Part shown: piece by piece, positions 43,139 through 51,582 of the stretch
Position numbering within the stretch: position 1 is the first letter of the stretch
How the letters are laid out: each line of letters starts with the position of its first letter
From: Arthrobacter mobilis
Lineage (GTDB): Bacteria > Actinomycetota > Actinomycetes > Actinomycetales > Micrococcaceae
Reading direction: 5' to 3'
Assembly: GCF_012395835.1 (NCBI RefSeq)
Contig: NZ_JAAZSQ010000014.1
Span: 1 to 64,000 of the forward strand
DNA length: 64,000 nucleotides
The notes under the pieces: model-generated
Told to the model about the DNA's origin: nothing
Seen by the model: only the letters and a program-made list of their open reading frames with translations
The model's database searches: none
Translations under genes and position numbers: made by a program

Positions 43139-43774
43139 TCAGCGGACGATATAGGTCCTGCTGATCGTGTAGGCCGGTTTGCCCGCTTTGGTGCCGTGGA
43201 CCCGGACGACGATCTTTGTACCCTTGTCTTCCGGGCGGACCTCGTAGGTCTCCCAGCCGTCCGGGAGGCCGCAGCTACCGACCCGGTACCAGTGGTATTC
43301 CAGCTTGGTGCCCTTGTCCCAGCCGTACTTGTTGGCCCTCAGGACGGATCCGACCGTCGTGTACGAAGTGGACTTTCCGATCGTGCGGTTTCCGTGCTCG
43401 ACGTTATACGCCCTGCCGTCCTTGTAGGTTTTCTGGCTCCCCTTGATGCCCGTGACCCGGACGGTGATCTTTGCACCCGCATCGTACGTACGGACCGTGT
43501 AAGTGTCATCCCAGCCGCCGGCGATGCGGCAGCCGTCTCGGTACCAGCGGTATTCCAGCTTGGTGCCCTTGGGCCAACCGTACTTGTTGGCCCTCAGGAC
43601 GGATCCGACCGTCGTGGACGAAGTGGGCTTTCCGTCCGTGCAGATTGACTGCTCCGGGCACTCTCCTGCGCTGGCAGGCGCGGCCGTGACGAGGGTACCT
43701 GACGCCAGGACGGCGGAAAGGATGGCAGCGGCGGCCGCGGTACGGAAGGTGATCAATCGTTTCAATACTGGCAT
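43139..43774 (-). CDS. Secreted protein with two Ig-like repeats
   Basis: A 211-residue exported protein. The signal peptide (basic start, hydrophobic AAAAAILSAVLASGTLVTAA, then APASA-GE) is followed by two repeats of about 75 residues. Each opens TTVGSVLRANKYGW-x-KGTKLEY-x-WYR and ends with an ITVRVTG/IVVRVHG strand. The pattern matches the Ig-like repeats of actinobacterial cell-wall and S-layer-like proteins (VGxxLxAxxGxW...YxWxR). Here added Cys residues may form disulphides. The repeats are very similar, suggesting recent duplication. AGGAG lies 12 nt before the ATG. Likely an extracellular binding protein. Confidence 0.82.
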   Translation of the reverse strand: MPVLKRLITFRTAAAAAILSAVLASGTLVTAAPASAGECPEQSICTDGKPTSSTTVGSVLRANKYGWPKGTKLEYRWYRDGCRIAGGWDDTYTVRTYDAGAKITVRVTGIKGSQKTYKDGRAYNVEHGNRTIGKSTSYTTVGSVLRANKYGWDKGTKLEYHWYRVGSCGLPDGWETYEVRPEDKGTKIVVRVHGTKAGKPAYTISRTYIVR

Positions 43775-43936
43775 GGTGGCCGGTAGCTCCTGTCGGTGGT
43801 CGGCAGATGTTTCCTGACTGCTGAACGCACCCGACATAGAGCGTCGGCGGCGTCCCCCACCGTGAGTATAACGACACGGGTCCCGCCGGCAGCATGGGTG
43901 TCGCGGAGGTAGCCGGAAAATTCCGGCACCGCTGGG

Positions 43937-43974
43937 CGGAAGTAGCGCAGCACCGTGGTGCTGCGCTACTTCCG
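43937..43974. repeat. Perfect 18-bp inverted repeat after the GlcG-like gene
   Basis: CGGAAGTAGCGCAGCACC (43937-43954) is followed after 2 nt by its exact complement. It lies about 60 nt beyond the stop of the minus-strand GlcG-like gene. It may end that transcript, but it lacks a T-run on either side. Confidence 0.7.
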
Positions 43975-44035
43975 ATCCCGCCGGGTTGTCCGCCGCCGAG
44001 CCTGTTCCCATGGGCGGCGCCGGCACGCCGTTTGC

Positions 44036-44434
44036 CTAGACCGAGTTGGCGCCGGCTTCGGCCACGGCGTGGTCCTGTTCACCGCTGCCGCCGCTGACGC
44101 CGATGGCGCCGATGACCTGGCCGTCGCGGGTCAGCGGGATGCCGCCGGCGAAGATCATGATCCGGCCGTGGTTGCTTGCGTGGATGCCATAGAACTGCTG
44201 GTTGGGCTGGGAGTTCTCGCCCAGGTCCTTGGTGGCGATGTCGAAGGCCCTGGAGGTGAAGGCCTTGTTGATGGAGATGTCGATGCTGCCGATCCAGGCC
44301 CCGTCCATGCGCACATGGGAGACAAGGTTGCCGCCGGCGTCGACCACTGCGATGTTCATGGGCTGGCCGATCTCGGCAGCCTTGGCTTCGGCAGCGGCGA
44401 TGACGCTGCGGGCGTCGGCAAGGGTCAGGGTCAT
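44036..44434 (-). CDS. GlcG/HbpS-type haem-binding-family protein
   Basis: A 132-residue protein of the GlcG/HbpS/PduO-C family: TLADARSVIAAAEAKAAEIG, PMNIAVVDAGGNLVSHVRMD, SINKAFTSRAF, and the closing GGIPLTRDGQVIGAIGVSGG. Members bind haem or cobalamin-like ligands or act as sensor accessories. It starts 12 nt after the formaldehyde dehydrogenase stop on the same strand, so it is probably co-transcribed with that gene. Confidence 0.9.
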   Translation of the reverse strand: MTLTLADARSVIAAAEAKAAEIGQPMNIAVVDAGGNLVSHVRMDGAWIGSIDISINKAFTSRAFDIATKDLGENSQPNQQFYGIHASNHGRIMIFAGGIPLTRDGQVIGAIGVSGGSGEQDHAVAEAGANSV

Positions 44435-44446
44435 GGTCGTCTCCTC

Positions 44447-45664
44447 TTAGCCCTTGATGTACCCGTTGGGGTTGAGCACGTACTTGGTGGCCGCTCCCGC
44501 GTCGAACTCGGCGTAACCGCGCGGGGCGTCCTCGAGCGTGATGGCCCGGGCGTTGACGGCCTTGGCGATCTGGACCTTGTCGTAGAGGATGGCCATCATC
44601 AGCTGCCGGTTGTACTTCATCACCGGGCACTGGCCGGTGGTGAAGGACAGGGACTTGGCCCAGCCGGTGCCGAGTGAGAGCGAAAGCGAGCCGTGCCTGG
44701 CCGCCTCGTCGATGCCGCCGGGGTCCCCGGTGACGTACAGGCCGGGGATGCCCAGGGCGCCGCCGGCGGCCGTGATGTCCATCAGCGAGTTCAGCACCGT
44801 GGCCGGCGCCTCGTGGGAGGCGTCCTTGCCGTGGCCGCGGGCCTCGAAGCCGACGGCATCGACGCCGCAGTCCACCTCCGGCACGCCCAGGATCTGCTCG
44901 ATCTGGTCCTTCGGGTCGCCGGCGGAGACGTCCACGGTCTCGCAGCCGAAGGAACGGGCCTGGGCCAGGCGGTCCGCGTTCATGTCCCCGACAATGACGA
45001 CGGCGGCGCCGAGCAGCTGCGCACCCACGGCGGCGGCCAGGCCCACCGGGCCGGCCCCGGCGATGTAGACGGTGGAGCCGACGCCCACCCCGGCGGTGAC
45101 CGCGCCGTGGAAGCCGGTGGGGAAGATGTCCGAGAGCATGGCCAGGTCCATGATCTTCTCCAGCGCCTGGTCCCGGTCCGGGAACTTCAGCAGGTTCCAG
45201 TCCGCGTACGGGACCAGCACGTACTCGGCCTGGCCGCCGACCCAGCCGCCCATGTCCACGTAGCCGTAGGCGGACCCCGGACGGTCGGGGTTCACGTTCA
45301 GGCAGATGCCGGTCTTGCGTTCCTTGCAGTTGCGGCACCTCCCGCAGGAGATGTTGAAGGGGACCGAGACAATGTCCCCGGCCTTGATGAATTCCACGTC
45401 CGGGCCGGTCTCCACCACTTCGCCGGTGATTTCGTGGCCCAGGACCAGGTCCGCCGGGGCGGTGGTGCGGCCGCGGACCATGTGCTGGTCCGAGCCGCAG
45501 ATGTTGGTGGCCACGGTCCGCAGGATGGCCGCGTGCGGGACCTTGCGCCCGACGTTGGCCGGGTTGACCCCCGGTCCGTCCTTGAGTTCGAAGGTGGGAT
45601 AGTCGGTGTCGATGATCTCGACCTTCCCGGGTCCCTTGTAGGCAACGGCTTTGTTCCCTGGCAT
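44447..45664 (-). CDS. Glutathione-independent formaldehyde dehydrogenase-like zinc ADH
   Basis: A 405-residue medium-chain zinc dehydrogenase close to Pseudomonas-type formaldehyde dehydrogenase. The catalytic zinc Cys lies in TNICGSDQHMVRGR and GHEITGEVVE follows. The structural zinc loop is CGRCRNCKERKTGIC, and the NAD fold is VYIAGAGPVGLAAAVGAQLL. The length (about 400) and the long insertion after GVPEVDCGVDAVGFEARGHG fit that family. It oxidises formaldehyde (or dismutates aldehydes) with tightly bound NAD. AAAGGA precedes the ATG at 45664. Upstream of the GlcG-like gene. Confidence 0.92.
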   Translation of the reverse strand: MPGNKAVAYKGPGKVEIIDTDYPTFELKDGPGVNPANVGRKVPHAAILRTVATNICGSDQHMVRGRTTAPADLVLGHEITGEVVETGPDVEFIKAGDIVSVPFNISCGRCRNCKERKTGICLNVNPDRPGSAYGYVDMGGWVGGQAEYVLVPYADWNLLKFPDRDQALEKIMDLAMLSDIFPTGFHGAVTAGVGVGSTVYIAGAGPVGLAAAVGAQLLGAAVVIVGDMNADRLAQARSFGCETVDVSAGDPKDQIEQILGVPEVDCGVDAVGFEARGHGKDASHEAPATVLNSLMDITAAGGALGIPGLYVTGDPGGIDEAARHGSLSLSLGTGWAKSLSFTTGQCPVMKYNRQLMMAILYDKVQIAKAVNARAITLEDAPRGYAEFDAGAATKYVLNPNGYIKG

Positions 45665-45773
45665 GGTCAATCCTTTCGGTATGGCACGTACTGACATCTG
45701 GACCCTACCGGCAGGCCTGCGGTTGCGGTAGCAGCAGACCGGGAATTTTCCGGTGCCCGGAAACCTGCGGGAC

Positions 45774-46949
45774 CTACGTGGCCAGCAGCTGCGCGGCCTG
45801 CTCGCCGAAGGCGCGCATCCGCTCGCCCCAGGCCTGCACCTGGGCCCCGGTGGCCTGCGCCGGCGGATAGTACAGGCGCAGCACCAGCTGGGTGTGCCCG
45901 CCGGCGTCGAGGATGGGGGCGGTGATCGCCGCGACGTCGTACTTCGTCTCCGGATCCAGCTTGTCGATGTTGTAGTACCGGGAGGAGGCCACGATCCGCT
46001 GGCTCAGTTCCCGCTGGCGGGCCGGCAGGGGAGTGCCCTGGCCGTATTCGACCACCGCGTCCTCAAGCGACTCGCGCCGGCCCGGAGCATCCAGGGACAG
46101 CGACCAGCCGCGCTCGCGGGCCTCGGCCAGCCGCCGGCGGTACATGGCCCTGTCCTCGTCGGAGGCGCCGTAGGCGCGGCCGATCCAGGCCTCCTGGTCC
46201 TCCTCGGTGGACCAGGCCACGAACGCGTCCCCAAGCGGCGGGATCAGCGGGTAGCGCACACCCAGCGGGGCCACGAAGTCGTGCTGCGGCCCGGCCGCGG
46301 AGACCACCGAGACGGCGTCGTTCTCCACCCGCGTGTACAGGGTGACGTCGCCGCCGAGCTCGGCGGCCAGCTGCTCGATCCCGGCGCGCAGGACCTGCGC
46401 GCGGGAGACCGCCGAGGCCAGCTCCTTGTCCGCGGGCACCATGAACGAACGCGGCGCGAACCCGCCGTAGCCGCCCTGGAAGAACACCAGCGGGGCCGCG
46501 GCCCGGTGGACCCGCAGGTCCTGCACGGTACACAGGGCGATGTGGTGGTCGCCGCCGTCGAGCACGGAGTCCAGGGTGCAGTCGATGGAGGCGACCACCC
46601 CGTCCAGCACCGGCGCCCCGCCCGCGGACAGCTGCCAGCTTTCGTCCTTGAGCTTGTCCGGCACCGGCCGGGCCAGCCGCCGGCACAGCGCCTCCTGGTC
46701 GTGGGCCAGGATATTGACGGCGAGCGAGCGCGCCGTGCGCAGCTTGTCGAAAATGAAGGAGGTCCTGGTCGGCAGGAACGCCACCAGCGGCGGATCCAGC
46801 GAGACAGAGGTGAAGGTGCCGACCACCATGGCCAGCGCCTCGCCGTCCTCGCCGATGCCGGTGATGGCGGTGACTCCGGTGGGGTAATGCCCCATGACTT
46901 CCCGGAAGCGCATCGCGTCGATCCGCGCTGCCTCAGCGTTCCCTGCCAC
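45774..46949 (-). CDS. Flavin reductase domain fused to an IclR-type effector domain
   Basis: A 391-residue two-domain protein. Residues about 10-170 are an HpaC-like flavin reductase (FREVMGHYPTGVTAITG, MVVGTFTSVSLDPPLVAFLP, LAVNILAHDQE, then DHHIALCTVQDL and FFQGGYGGF). Residues about 185-385 resemble the ligand-binding half of IclR regulators (DVTLYTRVENDAVSVVSAAG, PLGVRYPLIPPLGDAFVAW). There is no DNA-binding helix, so it is not a repressor. A flavin reductase gated by a small-molecule sensor is the simplest reading. It is divergent from the multicopper oxidase. Confidence 0.88.
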   Translation of the reverse strand: MAGNAEAARIDAMRFREVMGHYPTGVTAITGIGEDGEALAMVVGTFTSVSLDPPLVAFLPTRTSFIFDKLRTARSLAVNILAHDQEALCRRLARPVPDKLKDESWQLSAGGAPVLDGVVASIDCTLDSVLDGGDHHIALCTVQDLRVHRAAAPLVFFQGGYGGFAPRSFMVPADKELASAVSRAQVLRAGIEQLAAELGGDVTLYTRVENDAVSVVSAAGPQHDFVAPLGVRYPLIPPLGDAFVAWSTEEDQEAWIGRAYGASDEDRAMYRRRLAEARERGWSLSLDAPGRRESLEDAVVEYGQGTPLPARQRELSQRIVASSRYYNIDKLDPETKYDVAAITAPILDAGGHTQLVLRLYYPPAQATGAQVQAWGERMRAFGEQAAQLLAT

Positions 46950-47131
46950 GGCTCACTCCTTCCCGCGCCCGGGGCGCCGGCGGTCCAGTCCCCGCCAGCG
47001 TACCCGGCCTTTGGCCGCCCGGCGATGGTGCCGGCAGCGGCCGTGCGCGCCCAAGCCTTTCCCAAGCACGGCATGGCAAAAGTAAAGGCGCAGCACGCCA
47101 TTCGACCGGCATGTCCCGAAAGGTTGCGACC

Positions 47132-49525
47132 ATGGCCAAAACCACTCTCTTCCGCCGGCAGGGCCCCGGCCTGTCCGCGGCCCCGCAGACCGTCGGCTCG
47201 GGCCGGGGTGCAGTCCTGGACCTCTACATCAACGAGGGCTTCGTGCCGATGGTGGACGGGGCCCTGGTCTACCACCGCGGCTTCGGGGACCGGCCGACGG
47301 CGGTGCGCGACCCGGAGCCGAGCCTGGCGGCCGCGCCGCGGGTCTTCACCGCCTCCGGCCAGCTGGTGGTCAGCCGCACCTACCCGCTCGGGCGGCCGGC
47401 GCCGCCCGCCGGGCGCCCGGCACCGCTGCGGCCGGACCCGGAGGAGCGGGGCTACTATCTGCCGCGGCGGGCGTACTGGGCCAGCTACTTTCCCGACCGG
47501 ACCATCATTGCCGAAACCGGCAGCACCATCAGGCTGCGCATCCACAACCGGCTGGCCCAGCCGCACCAGCTGGCCATCCACGGGGCCGGGCCCAACCGGG
47601 GCGACGTCGGCAGCGGCCGGATCGCCCCCGGCGCCACCGCCCGGCTGGAGCTGCGGGCCCCGGCACCGGGAACCTATCTTTTCTCCGATCCCAGCAACGC
47701 GCCGGTGGAACGCACCCTGGGGCTGTACGGGGCCCTGGTGGTCATCGACCCGGCGCGGGCCTGGCACCTGGGCCCCAACGGGCCGGAGTTCGAACGCCAG
47801 TGGCTGTGGCTGTGCCATAACGTGGTGCCCGAATGGGCGCGCGTGGCCGCCCGCGGCGGCACCGTGCAGGCCGGCGGCACCGACATCGCCCCGCGCTACT
47901 TCACCCTGAACGGCTTTGCCGGCTTCCAGTCCCTGGCCGTCACGAAGGACCCGGAACTGAACGAGGCCCGCGAGGAGGACACGCTGCCCTCCGGCTTCCC
48001 GCGGCGGACCGACGTGCGCGATTTCAGCCGGTCCCCGGCCCCCGGCACGGTGCTGACCGGCCAGCTGATCCGGATGGCCAACGCGGGCCTTGTCGGACAC
48101 CAGCTGCATTTCCACGGCAACCACGTCTGGACCGTACGCGCCAACGGGCGGGACTTCCCGCGCGAGGACGGGTCGGTGATGGCCGACGGCCACATCAGCC
48201 TGCAGCAGTGGGAGGACACCGTCTCGCTCATGCCGCTGGAGCGCAAGGAGTCCGTCCTGCCGATGTTCCGGCCGCCGGACGTCGTCGACGCCGTGTGGAA
48301 CGCCCGGCGCACGGACTGGAAGTACCCGATGCACTGCCACGCCGAGCCGTCACAGACGGCGGCCGGCGGGCTGTACCCGGGCGGCCTGGTGGCCGACTGG
48401 GTGCTGGCCGCCGGGCCGACCCCGGACCAGCACCACCTGTACGCCAGCCAGGTCGACTTCGCCTCGGACCAGCCGCACGAGGGCAGCCCGGAGACCCAGT
48501 TCCGCCAGCGCCCGCAGGTGGCCATGGAGCTGGATTTCTTCGGCCGGGAGCTGGAATTCCCCGACGGCTCCGAGCATGACGTCTGGGGTTTCGAAAGCGG
48601 CAAGTCCGGGCGCGGGCTGCCCTCGCCGCTGGTCCGGGCCACCGAAGGCCAGATCGTCCACGGAACGATCAAGCCGAGCAAGCGCGTGCACACCATCCAC
48701 TGGCACGGGATCGAGCCGGATCCGCGCAACGACGGCGTCGGGCACACCTCCTTCGAAGTCACCGGCCACTACACCTACCAGTGGCGGCCGGACGTGGCCG
48801 AGGCCGGCAACCCGAATCGCGGCGCGGCCGGCACCTACTTCTACCACTGCCACGTCAACACACCGCTGCATGTGCAGATGGGCATGTTCGGCCCGATCAT
48901 CATCGACCCGGCTGTCGATCCGGCGGATCCGCCCGCCCGGGGAACCCGGCGCCTGTTCATCGACGGGCCCGAATACGACATCGCCACCGAAACCCTGCTG
49001 CTTCCCTATTCCCTGGACTCCCGCTGGCACGAGCTCAACCATGCCGCAGGCCTCTCGGGGGAGGACGCCGGCCTGAACCGCTTCCAGGCCGACCACTTCT
49101 ACCTGCTGGGCGGCAACGTCCCCACGCGGCCGCGCGGGGACCGGGTCTGGAGCATCTCCAGCATGCGCGCGAATGTGGCGGGAAGCGGCCGCGCGCCGAC
49201 GCTGGTCAGGATGGTCAATGCGGACTACTTCCCGACCCTGACCGAGTTCACCGACATGGGCGGCAATCCGGTGGCAATGGCGGAACTGGTCTCCCACGAC
49301 GGGCGCCCGTTCCGGCACACCCAGGACCCGGACGGGCCCGCCGTGCCGGTCTGGGCCACGGACAGTCCGTTGATCACCAACCGGATCGCCTCCGGCGCGG
49401 CCGAAAAGTACGATTACCTGCTGCGTCCGCCGGCCCCGGGCCAGTACCTGATCACGGTCAAGTTCCTGACCTGGGTGCCCGGCCGGGTCCGTGCCGTGCG
49501 CAGGGTCACCGTCACGGCCCGGTAA
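47132..49525 (+). CDS. Large multicopper oxidase
   Basis: A 797-residue protein with several cupredoxin domains and no signal peptide. Copper motifs: GHQLHFHGNHVWTV (about residues 322-335) and MHCHAEPSQTAAGG (about 400-413), then IHWHG (about 522-526) and FYHCHVNTPLHVQMGMFG (about 569-586). The canonical order is HWHG first and HxxHxH/HCHxxxHxxxM last. Here the HxxHxHG-like pair comes first and the HWHG pair second, with a Gln where the fourth-motif His would be in the first HCH. An HQLAIHG segment near residue 146 may mark a degenerate first domain. The ATG at 47132 has AAAGG 8 nt upstream; an earlier ATG at 47111 lacks a ribosome site. Confidence 0.85.
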   Translation: MAKTTLFRRQGPGLSAAPQTVGSGRGAVLDLYINEGFVPMVDGALVYHRGFGDRPTAVRDPEPSLAAAPRVFTASGQLVVSRTYPLGRPAPPAGRPAPLRPDPEERGYYLPRRAYWASYFPDRTIIAETGSTIRLRIHNRLAQPHQLAIHGAGPNRGDVGSGRIAPGATARLELRAPAPGTYLFSDPSNAPVERTLGLYGALVVIDPARAWHLGPNGPEFERQWLWLCHNVVPEWARVAARGGTVQAGGTDIAPRYFTLNGFAGFQSLAVTKDPELNEAREEDTLPSGFPRRTDVRDFSRSPAPGTVLTGQLIRMANAGLVGHQLHFHGNHVWTVRANGRDFPREDGSVMADGHISLQQWEDTVSLMPLERKESVLPMFRPPDVVDAVWNARRTDWKYPMHCHAEPSQTAAGGLYPGGLVADWVLAAGPTPDQHHLYASQVDFASDQPHEGSPETQFRQRPQVAMELDFFGRELEFPDGSEHDVWGFESGKSGRGLPSPLVRATEGQIVHGTIKPSKRVHTIHWHGIEPDPRNDGVGHTSFEVTGHYTYQWRPDVAEAGNPNRGAAGTYFYHCHVNTPLHVQMGMFGPIIIDPAVDPADPPARGTRRLFIDGPEYDIATETLLLPYSLDSRWHELNHAAGLSGEDAGLNRFQADHFYLLGGNVPTRPRGDRVWSISSMRANVAGSGRAPTLVRMVNADYFPTLTEFTDMGGNPVAMAELVSHDGRPFRHTQDPDGPAVPVWATDSPLITNRIASGAAEKYDYLLRPPAPGQYLITVKFLTWVPGRVRAVRRVTVTAR

Positions 49526-49529
49526 GTGC

Positions 49530-50231
49530 TCAGGCCTGCCGGGCCGTGACGATGACCAGCGGGGGCAGCCGCAGGACCGAGGTGTTGTCCCGGAAGGGGT
49601 CGGTGAACTCCACCGCAAAGTCCGCGGCCGAGGCCGGCACCAGGTAGCTGATCCACAGCTGCTCCGCAGACCCGGGCGCGAGCGCGCCCGGGCCGCGGCC
49701 GGCACGCTGGGGTGTAATGGTTTCCCTGCCGGCCCGCAGCCGCAGCTGGCCCGGCGAAAAGGTGATGGGGCCGTCCCCGGTATTGCGCACCTGGAGCTCC
49801 AGCAGGACCACATCGCCCCAGGTCAGGTTCACCGGCTGCGGCCAGCCGCTGCCGGAATGGCCCTGCCCGTGCCCGGCCAGGACGACGGCGGGGCTTGGGC
49901 CCGGTGCCGTGACGGCGGCCTCAGCGACGGTGCCGGGGGCGGGCAGCAGCGACAGCGCCGGCTGCCCGACCAGGGGTGACGGCGTGCCGTCGGCCTGGAG
50001 CCGGGCCAGGCGGCCGGCCCGCAGCAGGGTCAGCGAGCCGAAGGCGGTGCCGGCGCTGGTCCGGGCCTGCTGTTCGGTCCGGGCCACGATGCCGAAGCCC
50101 GCTCCGCCGACCACCAGGGCCGCCCCGCCGCCGAACAGCAGCCCCAGCTGCCGGCGGGTGAGCACCGGAGTCTCCGGCTCCGGGCCGGCCTGATCCGTTT
50201 GCCGTTCCTTGCCTGCGCACACTTCCGACAC
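49530..50231 (-). CDS. Putative Tat-type exported protein, unknown function
   Basis: A 233-residue protein. TRRQLGLLFGGGAALVVGGA near residue 25 resembles a twin-arginine signal or anchor. The rest is beta-rich (NLTWGDVVLLELQVRNTGDG, ITFSPGQLRLRAG), like cupredoxin/Ig-type extracellular domains. No family is recognised. It ends 4 nt from the end of the multicopper oxidase, on the other strand. The start (GTG at 50231) is uncertain, since the frame continues upstream through the hairpin. Confidence 0.6.
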   Translation of the reverse strand: MSEVCAGKERQTDQAGPEPETPVLTRRQLGLLFGGGAALVVGGAGFGIVARTEQQARTSAGTAFGSLTLLRAGRLARLQADGTPSPLVGQPALSLLPAPGTVAEAAVTAPGPSPAVVLAGHGQGHSGSGWPQPVNLTWGDVVLLELQVRNTGDGPITFSPGQLRLRAGRETITPQRAGRGPGALAPGSAEQLWISYLVPASAADFAVEFTDPFRDNTSVLRLPPLVIVTARQA

Positions 50232-50304
50232 GGCCAGTACCTGCCTCTCCGATCGCAGCTGTGCAGCCGATCGTGGCGCAGCCGGCTTGGAAAAGGCTTG
50301 TGCC

Positions 50305-50356
50305 CGGCGCCGGCACCTTCGGTTCCGCAGAACCGGAACCGAAGGTGCCGGCGCCG
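50305..50356. repeat. Perfect 23-bp inverted repeat in a divergent spacer
   Basis: Arms 50305-50327 and 50334-50356 are exact complements (left arm CGGCGCCGGCACCTTCGGTT then CCG) around a 6-nt loop. It lies between the starts of two divergent genes, so it should not be a simple terminator. It is the strongest hairpin in the window and unrelated in sequence to the other repeats. Confidence 0.8.
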
Positions 50357-50439
50357 TTCCCGTTCCGCGTCCCTGCCGGGCAGACTGGTACCGGACACTA
50401 CTGTCCGGACCACACCGGCGGGAAAGGCGGAGCCGTCCC

Positions 50440-51510
50440 ATGGGCACAGAACCAGCAACAGCACCCGAACCAGCACCCCACCGCAAGCGCATCGGTTTCC
50501 TCTCCTTCGGGCACTGGCAGTCCGCCCCCGGCTCGCGCACCCGCACGGCCGCCGATGCCCTGCTGCAAAGCATCGAACTGGCCGTGGCCGCCGAGGAGCT
50601 CGGGATCGACGGCGCTTACGTGCGGGTGCACCACTTCGCGCCGCAGCTGTCCGCCCCGTTCCCGCTGCTGGCGGCGATGGCCGCCCGGACCAGCCGCATC
50701 GAGCTGGGCACCGCCGTCGTCGACATGCGGTACGAGAACCCCCTCTACCTGGCCGAGGAGGCCGCGGCCACGGACCTGATCAGCGGCGGGCGGCTGCAGC
50801 TGGGGATCAGCCGGGGCTCGCCCGAACCGGCGCTGCGCGGCTCGGAAGAGTTCGGCTTCGTGCCCCGGGAAGGGCAGACGGACGCGGACCTGGCGCGCGA
50901 GCATACCCGGCTCTTCCGGGCCGCGATTGCCGGGGCGGGCGTGGCCCGGGCCGACCCGCGGATGACCGGCACCTCCGGCGCCCTGGCCGTCCAGCCGCAG
51001 TCCCCGGGGCTGCCGGAGCGGATCTGGTGGGGGTCCGGCACGCGCCGGACCGCGGAGTGGGCGGCCGCGCAGGGGATGAACCTGATGAGCTCGACACTGC
51101 TGATCGAGGACACGGGCGTGCCGTTCGCCGACCTGCAGGCCGAACAGATTGCCCGCTACCGGCAGGCCTGGGCGGAGGCCGGCTGGGACCGCCGGCCGCG
51201 GGTCTCGGTCAGCCGCAGCGTCATCCCGATCACCAGTTCCGAGGACCTGCTCTACTTCGGCAACCGGAACGGGGAGGGGGACCAGGTCGGCCTGCTGGAA
51301 GGCCACATGGCCCGGTTCGGCCGCACCTACACCGGGGAGCCGGACGTGCTCGCCGAGGAGCTGGCCCGGGACGCTGCGGTCCAGGCCGCGGACACCATCC
51401 TGCTCACCGTGCCCAACCAGCTGGGCGTGGACTACAACGCCCGGCTGCTGGAGACCATCGCCCGGGAGGTGGCGCCGGCGTTCGGGTGGCAGCCGGCCGG
51501 ACGCCGCTGA
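50440..51510 (+). CDS. LLM-class flavin-dependent oxidoreductase
   Basis: A 356-residue luciferase-like monooxygenase fold: KRIGFLSFGHWQSAPGSRTR, EELGIDGAYVRVHHFAPQL, TSRIELGTAVVDMRYENPLY, ISGGRLQLGISRGSPEP, and a late NRNGEGDQVGLLEGHMA. It uses reduced flavin; the substrate is unknown. The ATG at 50440 follows GGAAAGGCGGAG. The divergent gene and the nearby flavin reductase fusion (3.5 kb away) are possible but unproven partners. Confidence 0.92.
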   Translation: MGTEPATAPEPAPHRKRIGFLSFGHWQSAPGSRTRTAADALLQSIELAVAAEELGIDGAYVRVHHFAPQLSAPFPLLAAMAARTSRIELGTAVVDMRYENPLYLAEEAAATDLISGGRLQLGISRGSPEPALRGSEEFGFVPREGQTDADLAREHTRLFRAAIAGAGVARADPRMTGTSGALAVQPQSPGLPERIWWGSGTRRTAEWAAAQGMNLMSSTLLIEDTGVPFADLQAEQIARYRQAWAEAGWDRRPRVSVSRSVIPITSSEDLLYFGNRNGEGDQVGLLEGHMARFGRTYTGEPDVLAEELARDAAVQAADTILLTVPNQLGVDYNARLLETIAREVAPAFGWQPAGRR

Positions 51511-51582
51511 CGGTTCACCCGGGCCCGGGTGCGGGCATAGACTCAAGACAACTGCCGCATGTCCACCTGCCGGAGGCGCAGC

